The notes under the pieces are model-generated. The model ran no database searches and had not been told where the DNA came from. It saw only the letters and a program-made list of their open reading frames with translations. Positions 12,215-19,800 of a stretch of 26,057 bases of DNA are shown piece by piece (within the stretch, counting starts at the first letter, position 1; each line of letters opens with the position of its first letter). The stretch comes from a virus, in IMG/VR virus record IMGVR_UViG_3300048126_000058, positions 1-26,057 of that record. One strand, given 5' to 3'. Both the position numbers and the translations under genes were made by a program.

Positions 12215-14097
12215 TGGACAAGTACCAGCAGTTTATACACAAAAGCAGATACGCACGATGGTTGAGCACTGAAGGCCGTAGAGAAACGTGGGAAGAAACA
12301 GTACAGCGTTACGTAGATTTCTGGGTCAACCGTAAACAGATAGATAAGAAAACAGCAGACCGCCTGTACGATGGCATTGTAACACAGAAAGTTATGCCGT
12401 CTATGCGTTGTATGATGACAGCGGGTGAAGCTTTAGATAAAGATAATGTGGCTGGATTTAATTGTAGTTACTTGGCTATTGATTCACCACGAAGCTTTGA
12501 TGAATTGATGTATGTTTTGATGTGTGGTACTGGTGTAGGCTTTAGTGTTGAACGAGCTTTTATCAACAAGCTCCCAATAATTGCTGAGACATTCCACCCA
12601 ACTGACACAACGATTGTTGTTGCCGACAGTAAGATAGGGTGGGCTTCTGCGTTTCGTGAGTTGATTGCAATGCTATATGCCGGTAAGATTCCTAAGTGGG
12701 ACATGAGCAAAGTACGTCCCGCTGGGGCTAGACTTAAAACCTTTGGTGGCCGTGCTTCAGGCTCAGCGCCTCTTGAAGATTTGTTTCGCTTCTGTGTTGA
12801 AGTTTTTCAAAAAGCAGGTGGCCGCAAATTAACCTCTATTGAGTGTCACGATGTAGTGTGTAAGGTAGCTGACATTGTAGTTGTAGGTGGTGTACGCCGT
12901 TCAGCACTTATCAGCCTGTCAAATCTTTCTGACAATCGCATGGCTAAAGCTAAGACTGGCGCATGGTGGGAAGTAGACGGACATCGTAGACTGGCTAACA
13001 ACAGCGTAGCATACACTGAGAAGCCAGACTTTGAGGCATTCATCAATGAGATGAAGACACTCTACGAAAGCAGGGCAGGTGAGCGAGGATTGTTTAGCCG
13101 TGTAGCTGCACAAAATATTGCATCTCGTAATGGACGTAGAGATTCTGAGCAAGACTTTGGCACTAACCCGTGCTCTGAGATTATCCTACGCTCTAACCAG
13201 TTCTGTAATCTATCTGAGGTTGTTGTGCGTGAAGACGACACAGCAGAAACACTTAAAGAAAAAGTAGAACTAGCTGCTATCATTGGCACACTACAGGCAA
13301 CGCTTACAGACTTCCGATACCTGAGAAACATTTGGCAGAAGAACACAGCAGAAGAAGCGTTGCTTGGTTTAAGCATGACAGGAATTATGGACAATGAGTT
13401 ACTATCGGGTAAAGGAAGTGCAGAAGAGCTTGCATCAACACTGGAAGGTCTTCGTGACCACGCTATTAAGGTCAACGAGAAATGGGCTAAGAAGCTTGGT
13501 ATTGAACAGTCTGCGGCTATTACGTGCGTTAAGCCTAGCGGCACTGTATCTCAGCTTGTTGATTCTGCTTCTGGTATCCATCCTCGCTTCTCTAAGCATT
13601 ACATTCGCAGAGTACGTAGCGACAAGAAAGACCCGCTTGCAATCTTTATGGAAGCAGCCGGATTCCCAGTAGAACAAGACGTTATGTCAGAGTCTTCAGT
13701 GGTCTACAGCTTTCCAGTTAAGGCTCCAGAAGCTAGTGTGGTTGTAAAGGAAGTAGGGGCTATGCAGCAGTTAGCTCTTTGGAAGGCTTATCAAAATCAC
13801 TGGTGCGAACATAAGCCAAGTATCACTGTGTACTACACTGATGACGAGTACCTTCAGGTAGCTCAGTGGATATGGGAAAACTTTGATATATGTTCGGGTA
13901 TTAGTCTGTTGCCAGTTAGTGACCATGTATATCAGCAAGCTCCATATGAGGACATTAGTGCAGAGAAGTATGAAGAGTTAGTAGCTTCCATGCCTAAAGA
14001 TGTTAATTGGAATGACTTAATTTACTTTGAACAGGAAGACAATACCACAGGCTCACAGGAATTAGCGTGTGTCGGTGGAGCTTGTGAGATAGTATAA
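12214..14097 (+). CDS. nrdJ: Class II (B12-dependent) ribonucleotide reductase, monomeric RTPR type, 627 aa
   Basis: It reduces ribonucleotides to deoxyribonucleotides using adenosylcobalamin to generate a thiyl radical, supplying dNTPs for phage replication. All five cysteines known in Lactobacillus leichmannii RTPR can be placed: Cys84 (FNCSY; RTPR Cys119), Cys320 in NPCSEI with Glu322 (RTPR Cys408/Glu410), Cys331 in FCNLSEV (RTPR Cys419; the 11-residue spacing is identical), and the C-terminal shuttle pair Cys619/Cys624 in CVGGAC (RTPR Cys731/Cys736). KPSGTVSQLVDSASGIHPR is the typical substrate-loop region. It is about 110 residues shorter than RTPR, with no ATP cone seen. Activity depends on host cobalamin. 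AGGGG at about 12199-12203 supports the start. Confidence 0.95.
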   Translation: MDKYQQFIHKSRYARWLSTEGRRETWEETVQRYVDFWVNRKQIDKKTADRLYDGIVTQKVMPSMRCMMTAGEALDKDNVAGFNCSYLAIDSPRSFDELMYVLMCGTGVGFSVERAFINKLPIIAETFHPTDTTIVVADSKIGWASAFRELIAMLYAGKIPKWDMSKVRPAGARLKTFGGRASGSAPLEDLFRFCVEVFQKAGGRKLTSIECHDVVCKVADIVVVGGVRRSALISLSNLSDNRMAKAKTGAWWEVDGHRRLANNSVAYTEKPDFEAFINEMKTLYESRAGERGLFSRVAAQNIASRNGRRDSEQDFGTNPCSEIILRSNQFCNLSEVVVREDDTAETLKEKVELAAIIGTLQATLTDFRYLRNIWQKNTAEEALLGLSMTGIMDNELLSGKGSAEELASTLEGLRDHAIKVNEKWAKKLGIEQSAAITCVKPSGTVSQLVDSASGIHPRFSKHYIRRVRSDKKDPLAIFMEAAGFPVEQDVMSESSVVYSFPVKAPEASVVVKEVGAMQQLALWKAYQNHWCEHKPSITVYYTDDEYLQVAQWIWENFDICSGISLLPVSDHVYQQAPYEDISAEKYEELVASMPKDVNWNDLIYFEQEDNTTGSQELACVGGACEIV

Positions 14098-14110
14098 GGA
14101 GATATACATG
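14095..14110 (+). promoter_or_regulatory. Very strong ribosome binding site, T7 gene 10-like leader
   Basis: AAGGAGATATACAT, running straight into the ATG at 14108 and overlapping the reductase stop, is identical over 14 nt to the ribosome site of T7 gene 10. In T7 the ATG is 2 nt further on. It implies strong translation of the small gene that follows, but the match may be chance, because AAGGAG is the general consensus and the rest is A/T. Confidence 0.6.
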
Positions 14111-14329
14111 AAAGCAAAGGAAGCTAATATACTATCGTTTAAAATTATTGTCAATCATTCGGGGGCCATCCTAACTGAGATGGGTGGCCTCCCCGAAGAC
14201 CGACTACATGAAGTGTTTAAGGGTGATGAGCTGATGCTCGTGCGTAAGATTATCCGTGACGCTAAACCCAAGCTAGAGAAGATGCACGACTACCTTGAGC
14301 GTGAGCTAACAGCCTTCTCTACCACTTAG
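14108..14329 (+). CDS. Hypothetical protein, 73 aa
   Basis: Last + strand gene, started by the strong site above. The product MKAKEANILSFKIIVNHSGA continues with EMGGLPEDRLHEVFKGDELM and a charged helix (KPKLEKMHDYLERELTAF). Predicted beta-strand then helices; no family recognised. A GC-rich hairpin (14158-14197) is formed by its codons and its 3' end overlaps the 3' end of the opposing - strand gene by 11 nt. Confidence 0.7.
   Translation: MKAKEANILSFKIIVNHSGAILTEMGGLPEDRLHEVFKGDELMLVRKIIRDAKPKLEKMHDYLERELTAFSTT
14158..14197. repeat. GC-rich hairpin inside the last + strand gene
   Basis: TTCGGG (14158-14163) pairs with CCCGAA (14192-14197); after a 2-nt bulge on the right side, GGCCATCC (14164-14171) pairs with GGGTGGCC (14182-14189) with one G-U. 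Total about 14 bp around a 10-nt loop, far more GC-rich than the surroundings. No U-tract follows on either strand, so it is not a standard terminator. It lies just before the convergent gene junction and might slow both transcription streams. Confidence 0.5.
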
Positions 14330-14609
14330 ATTTATTAGCCCAATATGCCGCAGACATTTTGCCCTTGGCAATGTTCTTAGCATGGCGGGCTTTAAAACTT
14401 GCACGTTTTTTCTTCATCTTTTCTGACTCACCGGCTTTTGGCTTACCTGCTGTCTTGGCTCCCTGCTCTCCGTATCGGATTGTCTTGATTTTGTCGCCTT
14501 CTTTTGCCACAACAATATGGCTTTTCTTCGGGTGATTCGGTGTACGCTTCGGTTTATTATATCCGCTTACTCCTGCTCTAGCTAAACGTGGGTCTTTTTT
14601 CTTGCTCAT
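14319..14609 (-). CDS. DUF6321-like lysine-rich small protein, 96 aa
   Basis: Last gene of the late - strand operon. GGAG lies 9 nt before its ATG. The product begins MSKKKDPRLARAGVSGYNKP and ends KARHAKNIAKGKMSAAYWAN; the pattern IRYGEQGAKTAGKP...ASFKARHAKNIAKGKMSAAYWA is one I associate with DUF6321 proteins of marine phages, of unknown function. The sequence is strongly basic. It overlaps the preceding gene's stop by 4 nt and meets the + strand gene tail to tail. Family name from memory, so moderately sure. Confidence 0.75.
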   Translation of the reverse strand: MSKKKDPRLARAGVSGYNKPKRTPNHPKKSHIVVAKEGDKIKTIRYGEQGAKTAGKPKAGESEKMKKKRASFKARHAKNIAKGKMSAAYWANKSKW

Positions 14610-14860
14610 TTTCTATAGCTCCGTGTTTTCTTTGCAATCTTTTTGGGTTGAGCGCTGTGCTGCTTACCTTTCTTAGTGTCAGCTCGCTTCTTCTTTGTGG
14701 TTGCCGCATACTCCTTAGAGCTTAAAGCCTGCCTAGCTTTCTTAGGCAGATAGCGCTCCCCAGTTGCCTTCTTTCCTTGGGTACTAGGTTTACCTGACTT
14801 AGTACCCCACTCTTCTTTAGTCCATTTCTTTAAAGACTTCTGTGATTTTTTAAGCGCCAT
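14606..14860 (-). CDS. Lysine-rich small protein, DUF5872-like, 84 aa
   Basis: The ribosome site GGGGGAGG is formed by the last glycine codons of the gene before it, a neat dual use. The protein, MALKKSQKSLKKWTKEEWGT and then KSGKPSTQGKKATGERYLPK, ending in KKTRSYRK, has the W(T)KEEWGTKSGKPS...GERYLP...KGKQ pattern I recall for DUF5872-type proteins in phages and large viruses, without known role. It is extremely basic. Likely nucleic-acid binding, by inference from charge and its company of two similar proteins. Confidence 0.7.
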   Translation of the reverse strand: MALKKSQKSLKKWTKEEWGTKSGKPSTQGKKATGERYLPKKARQALSSKEYAATTKKKRADTKKGKQHSAQPKKIAKKTRSYRK

Positions 14861-15042
14861 TACTTGTAACCTCCCCCTTTAGCTTTATATTCCTTCGCAA
14901 GCATCTGAGCCTTGCGAGCTGACCATTGACCCGCCTTACCGCCTTTTGAACCTGCTTTAATTTTATTAAACAAGTTCTTACGCATAGTAGGCTTAGTATA
15001 GTTACCTGCCTTATTAACTGTTGATTTCTTTTTAGCTGCCAT
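14860..15042 (-). CDS. Lysine/glycine-rich small protein, 60 aa
   Basis: GGGAGA lies just upstream of the ATG. The product MAAKKKSTVNKAGNYTKPTM continues with RKNLFNKIKAGSKGGKAGQW and ends in AKGGGYK. It has about 17 Lys/Arg against one acidic residue in 60. Similar short proteins with NKAGNYTKPTMRK...GQWSARKAQMLAK occur in many marine phages. A DNA-condensing or virion-packaged role is possible but unproven. Its stop overlaps the next ATG. Confidence 0.7.
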   Translation of the reverse strand: MAAKKKSTVNKAGNYTKPTMRKNLFNKIKAGSKGGKAGQWSARKAQMLAKEYKAKGGGYK

Positions 15043-15043
15043 A

Positions 15044-15442
15044 TTACTTCTCCCTTTGAACGCCTTTAACTTTTTCTACGCTTCTCATGGCTCCAAGACC
15101 TAACATACCCATTAATACAGGCATCATTTCTCCAGTAGGTATTAAAGGAACAGTGACACTTGATTCAAGAAGCTCTAAAATCATGTTAGTAATTGGAATA
15201 GTAATAAAATTCCCGGCCATGCCAAACACACAAACCCACCCAACGGCTGGTCGCCAACCCGCAACAAACAAACTTTTGTGCGCTGCTTCAGCTTTGTTTA
15301 CTTCAATCTGGCCTTTAGCAAGTTCTTGTGCGTGTTTTTCTGCCATCGTACTAAGCTCAAAAGCAATAGCATTCTTTTTGTCTTTATCTTCTATGAATTT
15401 ATCTAACAGTCCAGTAACCGGCCCAATCAATGATTGCAACAT
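15044..15442 (-). CDS. Holin of the three-transmembrane (GTA-type) family, 132 aa
   Basis: The protein forms lesions in the inner membrane that time lysis. AAGGAG (15451-15456 on the + strand numbering, inside the endolysin stop region) sits 8 nt before ATG 15442, but only 2 nt before an upstream in-frame ATG at 15448, so 15442 is chosen. The N-terminal helix (MLQSLIGPVTGLLDKFIEDK) and charged segment are followed by KSLFVAGWRPAVGWVC, the FVAGWRP signature of the 3-TM holin family, then the hydrophobic stretch GNFITIPITNMILEL and a third near VLMGMLGLGAM. Directly downstream of the M15 endolysin, as expected for a lysis cassette. Confidence 0.85.
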   Translation of the reverse strand: MLQSLIGPVTGLLDKFIEDKDKKNAIAFELSTMAEKHAQELAKGQIEVNKAEAAHKSLFVAGWRPAVGWVCVFGMAGNFITIPITNMILELLESSVTVPLIPTGEMMPVLMGMLGLGAMRSVEKVKGVQREK

Positions 15443-15454
15443 AAGCATATCTCC

Positions 15455-15817
15455 TTAATAACACCACATCACAGGAGCTTTGTCAGCTCCACAAATCCTG
15501 CTATCCACATGGATGAAAGTACGAGCGACTCCAATACCATTAAATCCCATCTTAATAGCTTCTTCCACAATCTTGTATCTTTGATAACCATTTGCCGATT
15601 TAATGTCGGCTGCAATACCTTGGGCATGTTTTCCTGCTTTCTCCTTACGTTTTTCAATGGAGTGATTTGGACTTCTGTAACCACTCGTGATAATAAACGG
15701 AAAGCCGCATGCCTCCCGCAGTTCGTCAAGCTTGTGTATAAAGTCCCTTGACATCTCGTTTTCGCCAGTTTCTTGGCAATTAAAGTCTTCTAGTTTAAAG
15801 TATTTAAATTCGCTCAT
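15455..15817 (-). CDS. Endolysin, M15-family peptidase, 120 aa
   Basis: A zinc metallopeptidase of the D-Ala-D-Ala carboxypeptidase or VanY type that cleaves cell-wall peptide bridges. Seen: FIITSGYRSPNH (Ser45-Gly-Tyr-Arg), KHAQGIAADI with His64 and Asp71, and FIHVDSR with His103 and Asp105, the three-ligand arrangement of the family. No signal peptide is present, so exit depends on the holin encoded next. It has no separate wall-binding domain. The start overlaps the preceding ORF's stop by 4 nt (ATGA). Confidence 0.9.
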   Translation of the reverse strand: MSEFKYFKLEDFNCQETGENEMSRDFIHKLDELREACGFPFIITSGYRSPNHSIEKRKEKAGKHAQGIAADIKSANGYQRYKIVEEAIKMGFNGIGVARTFIHVDSRICGADKAPVMWCY

Positions 15818-16548
15818 AGCCCTAAGTCCTTTAATGTGCCAACAAATATCTTGCTCTTAAATTCATTACCCTTGTAGTTGCTTATCCAGTCTCTAAGCTT
15901 TGCATAGTCATCAGGAAGAACAGAGTTTATTTGTCTTTCTAGTTTGCTAAAGTCGTATGTGTCTGTAACGTAAACTTTGTCGCCTTCTACAGTTACGCCT
16001 CCTCCACCTACAGAAAATGCTGCTTCTTCTGTGGGTGTGATGTCACCAGACTTCATACGAGCTTCTAAATTGTCACGCTTTCTTTGCGCTGCGCTTCCGA
16101 CCTGCGCTCTAACATTAGATTCTTCTAAGTTGTAGTCGCCATAGTCAATAGTGCTTTTGTTTTTCTTCAAAGCATTAGCAGCAGCAAATCCTAGCGCGTC
16201 AACAACTTGTGGGTTGTAGTCTTCTTCTGTCTTATCTCCAGCAAGCGGGTTAAAAAACGCAATAAGGTTTTTAGCTACTTGAGATTGTGAAGCATTATAA
16301 AAACCTTTCAGCGTATCTACAAGACTTTCTTGGTCTTCCATTTGCTTTTCAGATTCTATCTCAATATCTCTAGGCTTAAACTCTATTGCTGGTAGTTTTA
16401 TTTCTTTAGGTTCTTCTGTAGTACCCGCAGTGTTTTCTGCTGTACGACCTTTAGAACTAAAGTCTACGTCTGGCATCTTAACATCTGACAGGTCAGGTGC
16501 ATCAGGTGTGTTAGCTTCGCGTACCTGCTCCATAGTCATATCACCCAT
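15814..16548 (-). CDS. Late hypothetical protein, 244 aa, in frame with the giant protein upstream
   Basis: The first ATG in this frame is at 16548 (MGDMTMEQVREANTPDAPDL), with no ribosome site next to it. The frame has no stop before 16831, so the real start is uncertain. The protein is polar and acidic in the first 100 residues and holds the repeat unit DFSSKGRTAENT found again just upstream. It then has a helical part (LVDTLKGFYNASQSQVAKNL) and a C-terminal domain ending FKSKIFVGTLKDLGL. No family is recognised. It is most simply the C-terminal continuation of the 2099-aa protein (stop at 16831-16833), produced by readthrough, or a separate gene with a non-ATG start. Expression with the endolysin is likely because of the ATGA overlap. 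Confidence 0.6.
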   Translation of the reverse strand: MGDMTMEQVREANTPDAPDLSDVKMPDVDFSSKGRTAENTAGTTEEPKEIKLPAIEFKPRDIEIESEKQMEDQESLVDTLKGFYNASQSQVAKNLIAFFNPLAGDKTEEDYNPQVVDALGFAAANALKKNKSTIDYGDYNLEESNVRAQVGSAAQRKRDNLEARMKSGDITPTEEAAFSVGGGGVTVEGDKVYVTDTYDFSKLERQINSVLPDDYAKLRDWISNYKGNEFKSKIFVGTLKDLGL

Positions 16549-16620
16549 AATGGATGTAGGCTTAGGCTCTGCTGTGGTTCCTGTTGTGTTCTCTGCTGTA
16601 CGACCTTTAGAACTAAAGTC
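16436..16620 (-). repeat. In-frame 29-nt direct repeat inside a 52-codon duplication
   Basis: The 29-nt segment at 16436-16464 is repeated exactly at 16592-16620, 156 nt (52 codons) apart and in the same reading frame. It encodes DFSSKGRTAEN in both copies, followed by TAGTTEEPK in one and TTGTTAEPK in the other. The exact DNA identity suggests recent duplication or recombination. The upstream copy lies in the start-less frame 16549-16830. Confidence 0.75.
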
Positions 16621-16830
16621 AGAACCTACTAGCTTTCTTAACGCTGAAAGTGTACGGCCTGTAGCACTGCTAACAGTTTTTTTAACGTCATCAAATGTTT
16701 CTGATACCGTACTTTGTACATCTTTAGAAACATCTGACAGCTTATCGGCTGTTGATTCTACAGTATCAATAACAACATCAGACTTTTCTGCTATGCTAGA
16801 TGTAATGTCGCTTATTTTTTCAGGTACACC
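16549..16830 (-). other. Open, coding-like frame lacking a start codon, between the giant gene and the next ORF
   Basis: Ninety-four sense codons directly follow the TAA at 16831-16833, in the same frame as both flanking ORFs. The translation starts GVPEKISDITSSIAEKSDVV and continues with amphipathic, coiled-coil-like repeats (DVSKDVQSTVSETFDDVKK) and the repeat unit DFSSKGRTAENTTGTTAEPK. There is no ATG or GTG in frame; ATA and ATT occur near an AAGGTG that overlaps the stop. Protein-like composition and an amino-acid-level repeat indicate real coding sequence. Confidence 0.7.
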
Positions 16831-19800
16831 TTAAAACAAAACCTGCTTAGATTCTATAACAGGCTCTGATTCTTTTATTATTTCAGCTTTGTTAGATATA
16901 TCAGTAGACATATCCTGACCGAAAGTTAATGTTTGTCCAGCATATATTTTGTTTACGTCTTGAATGTTATTTAGCTTAGCTATTTCAGCTATAGTCATTC
17001 CTTCGTCTCTAGCAATTTGAGAAAGCGTGTCGCCTTTTTGAATTACATAGCCGCCTTCAGCGAACATTGGAAGACCTTTAAGAATGTCTTCACGCATTTT
17101 TTTTGTTATTGCAAGAGTAGGAAGCTTAATAGTTTCTTCATTTTGTTTGTACTCTACCATTTTAATTTCAGTATCATACTTTTTAGCAAAATTATTTTTC
17201 CAAAGCTTCATTAAAGTTTTGTCATAAAAGTCTAAAAACTTTTTTCCTTCTCCAGCATCTACGTCTTTGGCGTTTCTTTCAGCTTGCATTCGCCCAGTAG
17301 TTAAAGCAACTTGGTCGTATCCTTCTTCTGCTGCGGTCATCATAGCCTTTCGAAGACCTTGTAAAGCCCAACGCTTTTCAGACTTAAACGGAAGGTCAGG
17401 GACACCGCCGTCACTTGTCATGCCTTGTTCAGATGCTTCATCAAGAAGGGCCTCAAGACGATTATTTTTTTCTTCTTCTGAAAGAGTTGAATTAACTATT
17501 TCTTGCCTACGAGATTCCAGTTCTTCAGCTTTATTTGCTCTTTGCTGTGCTTGCTCTTTGGTTATGTAACCTAACTTTTTACCTTCTTGCTGTGCGTCAG
17601 ACTGTATTTCATCAACCAATAAAGTCTTAGCAAAAGCATCGTCAGTTTGGTCAATGTCGGCCAAACGAACATGAGCTACAGGATTTGCAATATCAGGAAA
17701 ATGCATGTGCTTATAATCTGAATCTACTTTCTTAAACTTAGAAGGCAGTGCAAATACAAGCTCACGATAGTTTTGAGTGTCTCTACCTTCAAACGCATAG
17801 TCTAAATGAATATCAACAGTTTTAAAATCTCCTGCACCTTTTTCAAACTCTGCTTTTTTTGAAGTAAACCAAGCGTCAAACTGTTCTGGGTTATCAACCA
17901 AGTCATCCAGCATATCTACATCGTGCGGATAGTTTTCTTCTGCCCAAGCCCAGAAAGCATCATCTTCATCTAAGTTATCTGCAAAAGTATCAGTAGGTAT
18001 ATCATCTATTACTTCTTCTTTTTTTGTAGATGGCTTACCAGTATATACATCAAAATCAAAACCAGACTCTTCAAAGTGCTGTAAAACTTCTTCTTTAGTC
18101 ACTGGCTTGTTGTTTCCAAATTTTTCAGCAACGCCAGTCCACTCAAGCTCTTCATCGCTTACGCTTTCTTTTTTCTTTAACTCATTCAAGAAAGACTGTC
18201 CCGGTCTTGGCTTAGAGCCTTCTAACTGTAAAGCTGCTTTGTGTGCAGCACTAAAGAAACCTGAATCCATTTTAGGTGCAAAAGCTTTAGCTCCTTTAGT
18301 AATGGTTTTTACAGCACCACCCAAAACAAAGCCGTGTCTTGGGTCTTTTGTATTAAAAGACTTTGAAGAAGACAGCTTAAACTGCTCAGGCTCAAAGAGT
18401 ATATAAGAATAAGGGTCTTCTCCAGCGTAACTAGGCTCGGCAGTGTTACGATATTTAATAGAATCAAACCCTAGTTTGTTTATAAAGTCTTTAAACTTCA
18501 TATTAAACTCAGCACGTTGTAAATCCATCTCAACTTTTTCTAGCGGAGTTGAGTATGGCTTGGTGTCTGCCCCTATGTACTTAACATAATCATCTGATTC
18601 AATCTGAAGAATATCTATCATGTCAATATCTTCTTCAGATATTTTAGCTCCTTGAGATTTAGCAGCTTTAATTATTGTTGAAATAGACTCCATGTCTTGA
18701 ATAATATATTCAGCTCTCCAGCTAGGCATATCTTCTTCAACAATTAAAGGTTTCTTAACATTAATATACCCTTCTTGCATAGTGTACGGTCTAATAGTCT
18801 TATTGCTTTTCTTTAGCTCAGTTGAAACATAGTTAAAAAACTTATCGTAAGCTTCAGGTTTAGGATTCGCAGAGGTGCCAATGTATTGTTTCATTAAAGA
18901 CATTGCTGCTTTTTCATCATTACCCGTAAATTCTAAAGCCAAGTCTCTAATCATGACCTTATCTGCTGAACCTTTAGTTCCTACATGGGTTCCTACTTCA
19001 CGAGCAAACGGAAAAGAAATATTAGAGTCTGCGTTCTCATAGCTTGAAACAACTCTGTACACAGTATTTTTGTTTTCAGAGTCTTCAATATATTTTTCTT
19101 GGGCTTTCTTTCTAGCTTCTGGAGAAAGCAATACACTTTCTTCAGCCTTAGCAGAAATGTTAGGAGTTTTAAATCGTGAAAAGTTTACATCTCCTTTGGC
19201 TGCTACTTTAACTATAGCATTTTTAGATAGTTCAAAAGCTCCTTTATCGCTTAACAACGGAAAGGTTTTTTTAATTTCATTTCTAAAGTAGTCATGCATA
19301 AAATCTAAAGAATCTTCATCATATTTATTTACAGAAGCTTTTTCAATTTCTTCTGGAGATACTTTGATTTTAGCCTTGTCGTAAAAAGCTTTAATATTTT
19401 TAACTTGATTATTTACTTTTTCAAAGATTATATTATTTTGACCTGTGTTTTTATCTATAGACTCAATAGTTTTAAGCGCCAGTATTTGTTCATCATCATA
19501 ACCTAAGCTTTTTTGAAAGTCATATAGTTTTTCATTAGATTTTAAAACGTCAGTCTCTTCTACAATTTCTGAGAATAAAGGATTAGAAATTATTTCTTCT
19601 TGAGTTTTTTGATTATATTTCATTGCTTGAACAACATTGGCTTCAGCCAGCTCATACAGTTCATAGTCAGCAAAAGAAATTTTTCCCGCCGCTTGAGCAG
19701 ATGTAATTTCAGAATCTATATTACGAGATACAGATTCAATAGCTTTTCCGTCTATCATTCCTTCTGTAAGTTCTGAAATTTTAGAAGCATTTATATTGCT

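Noticed and set aside
13062-13544. 160-codon - strand frame inside the ribonucleotide reductase
   Set aside because: Antisense shadow of a gene with all catalytic residues recognised; no promoter or ribosome site.
16430-16834. + strand frame of 134 codons containing FSAVRPLELKS twice
   Set aside because: The repeat is the complement of the DFSSKGRTAEN duplication on the - strand; the - strand frame is continuous with coding sequence on both sides, so this is its shadow.
16822-16840. Programmed frameshift at the TTTTAAGG stop of the giant gene
   Set aside because: Both the +1 and the -1 frames meet TAA within about seven codons, so a slip would not give a longer protein; readthrough in the zero frame is the only way to extend it.
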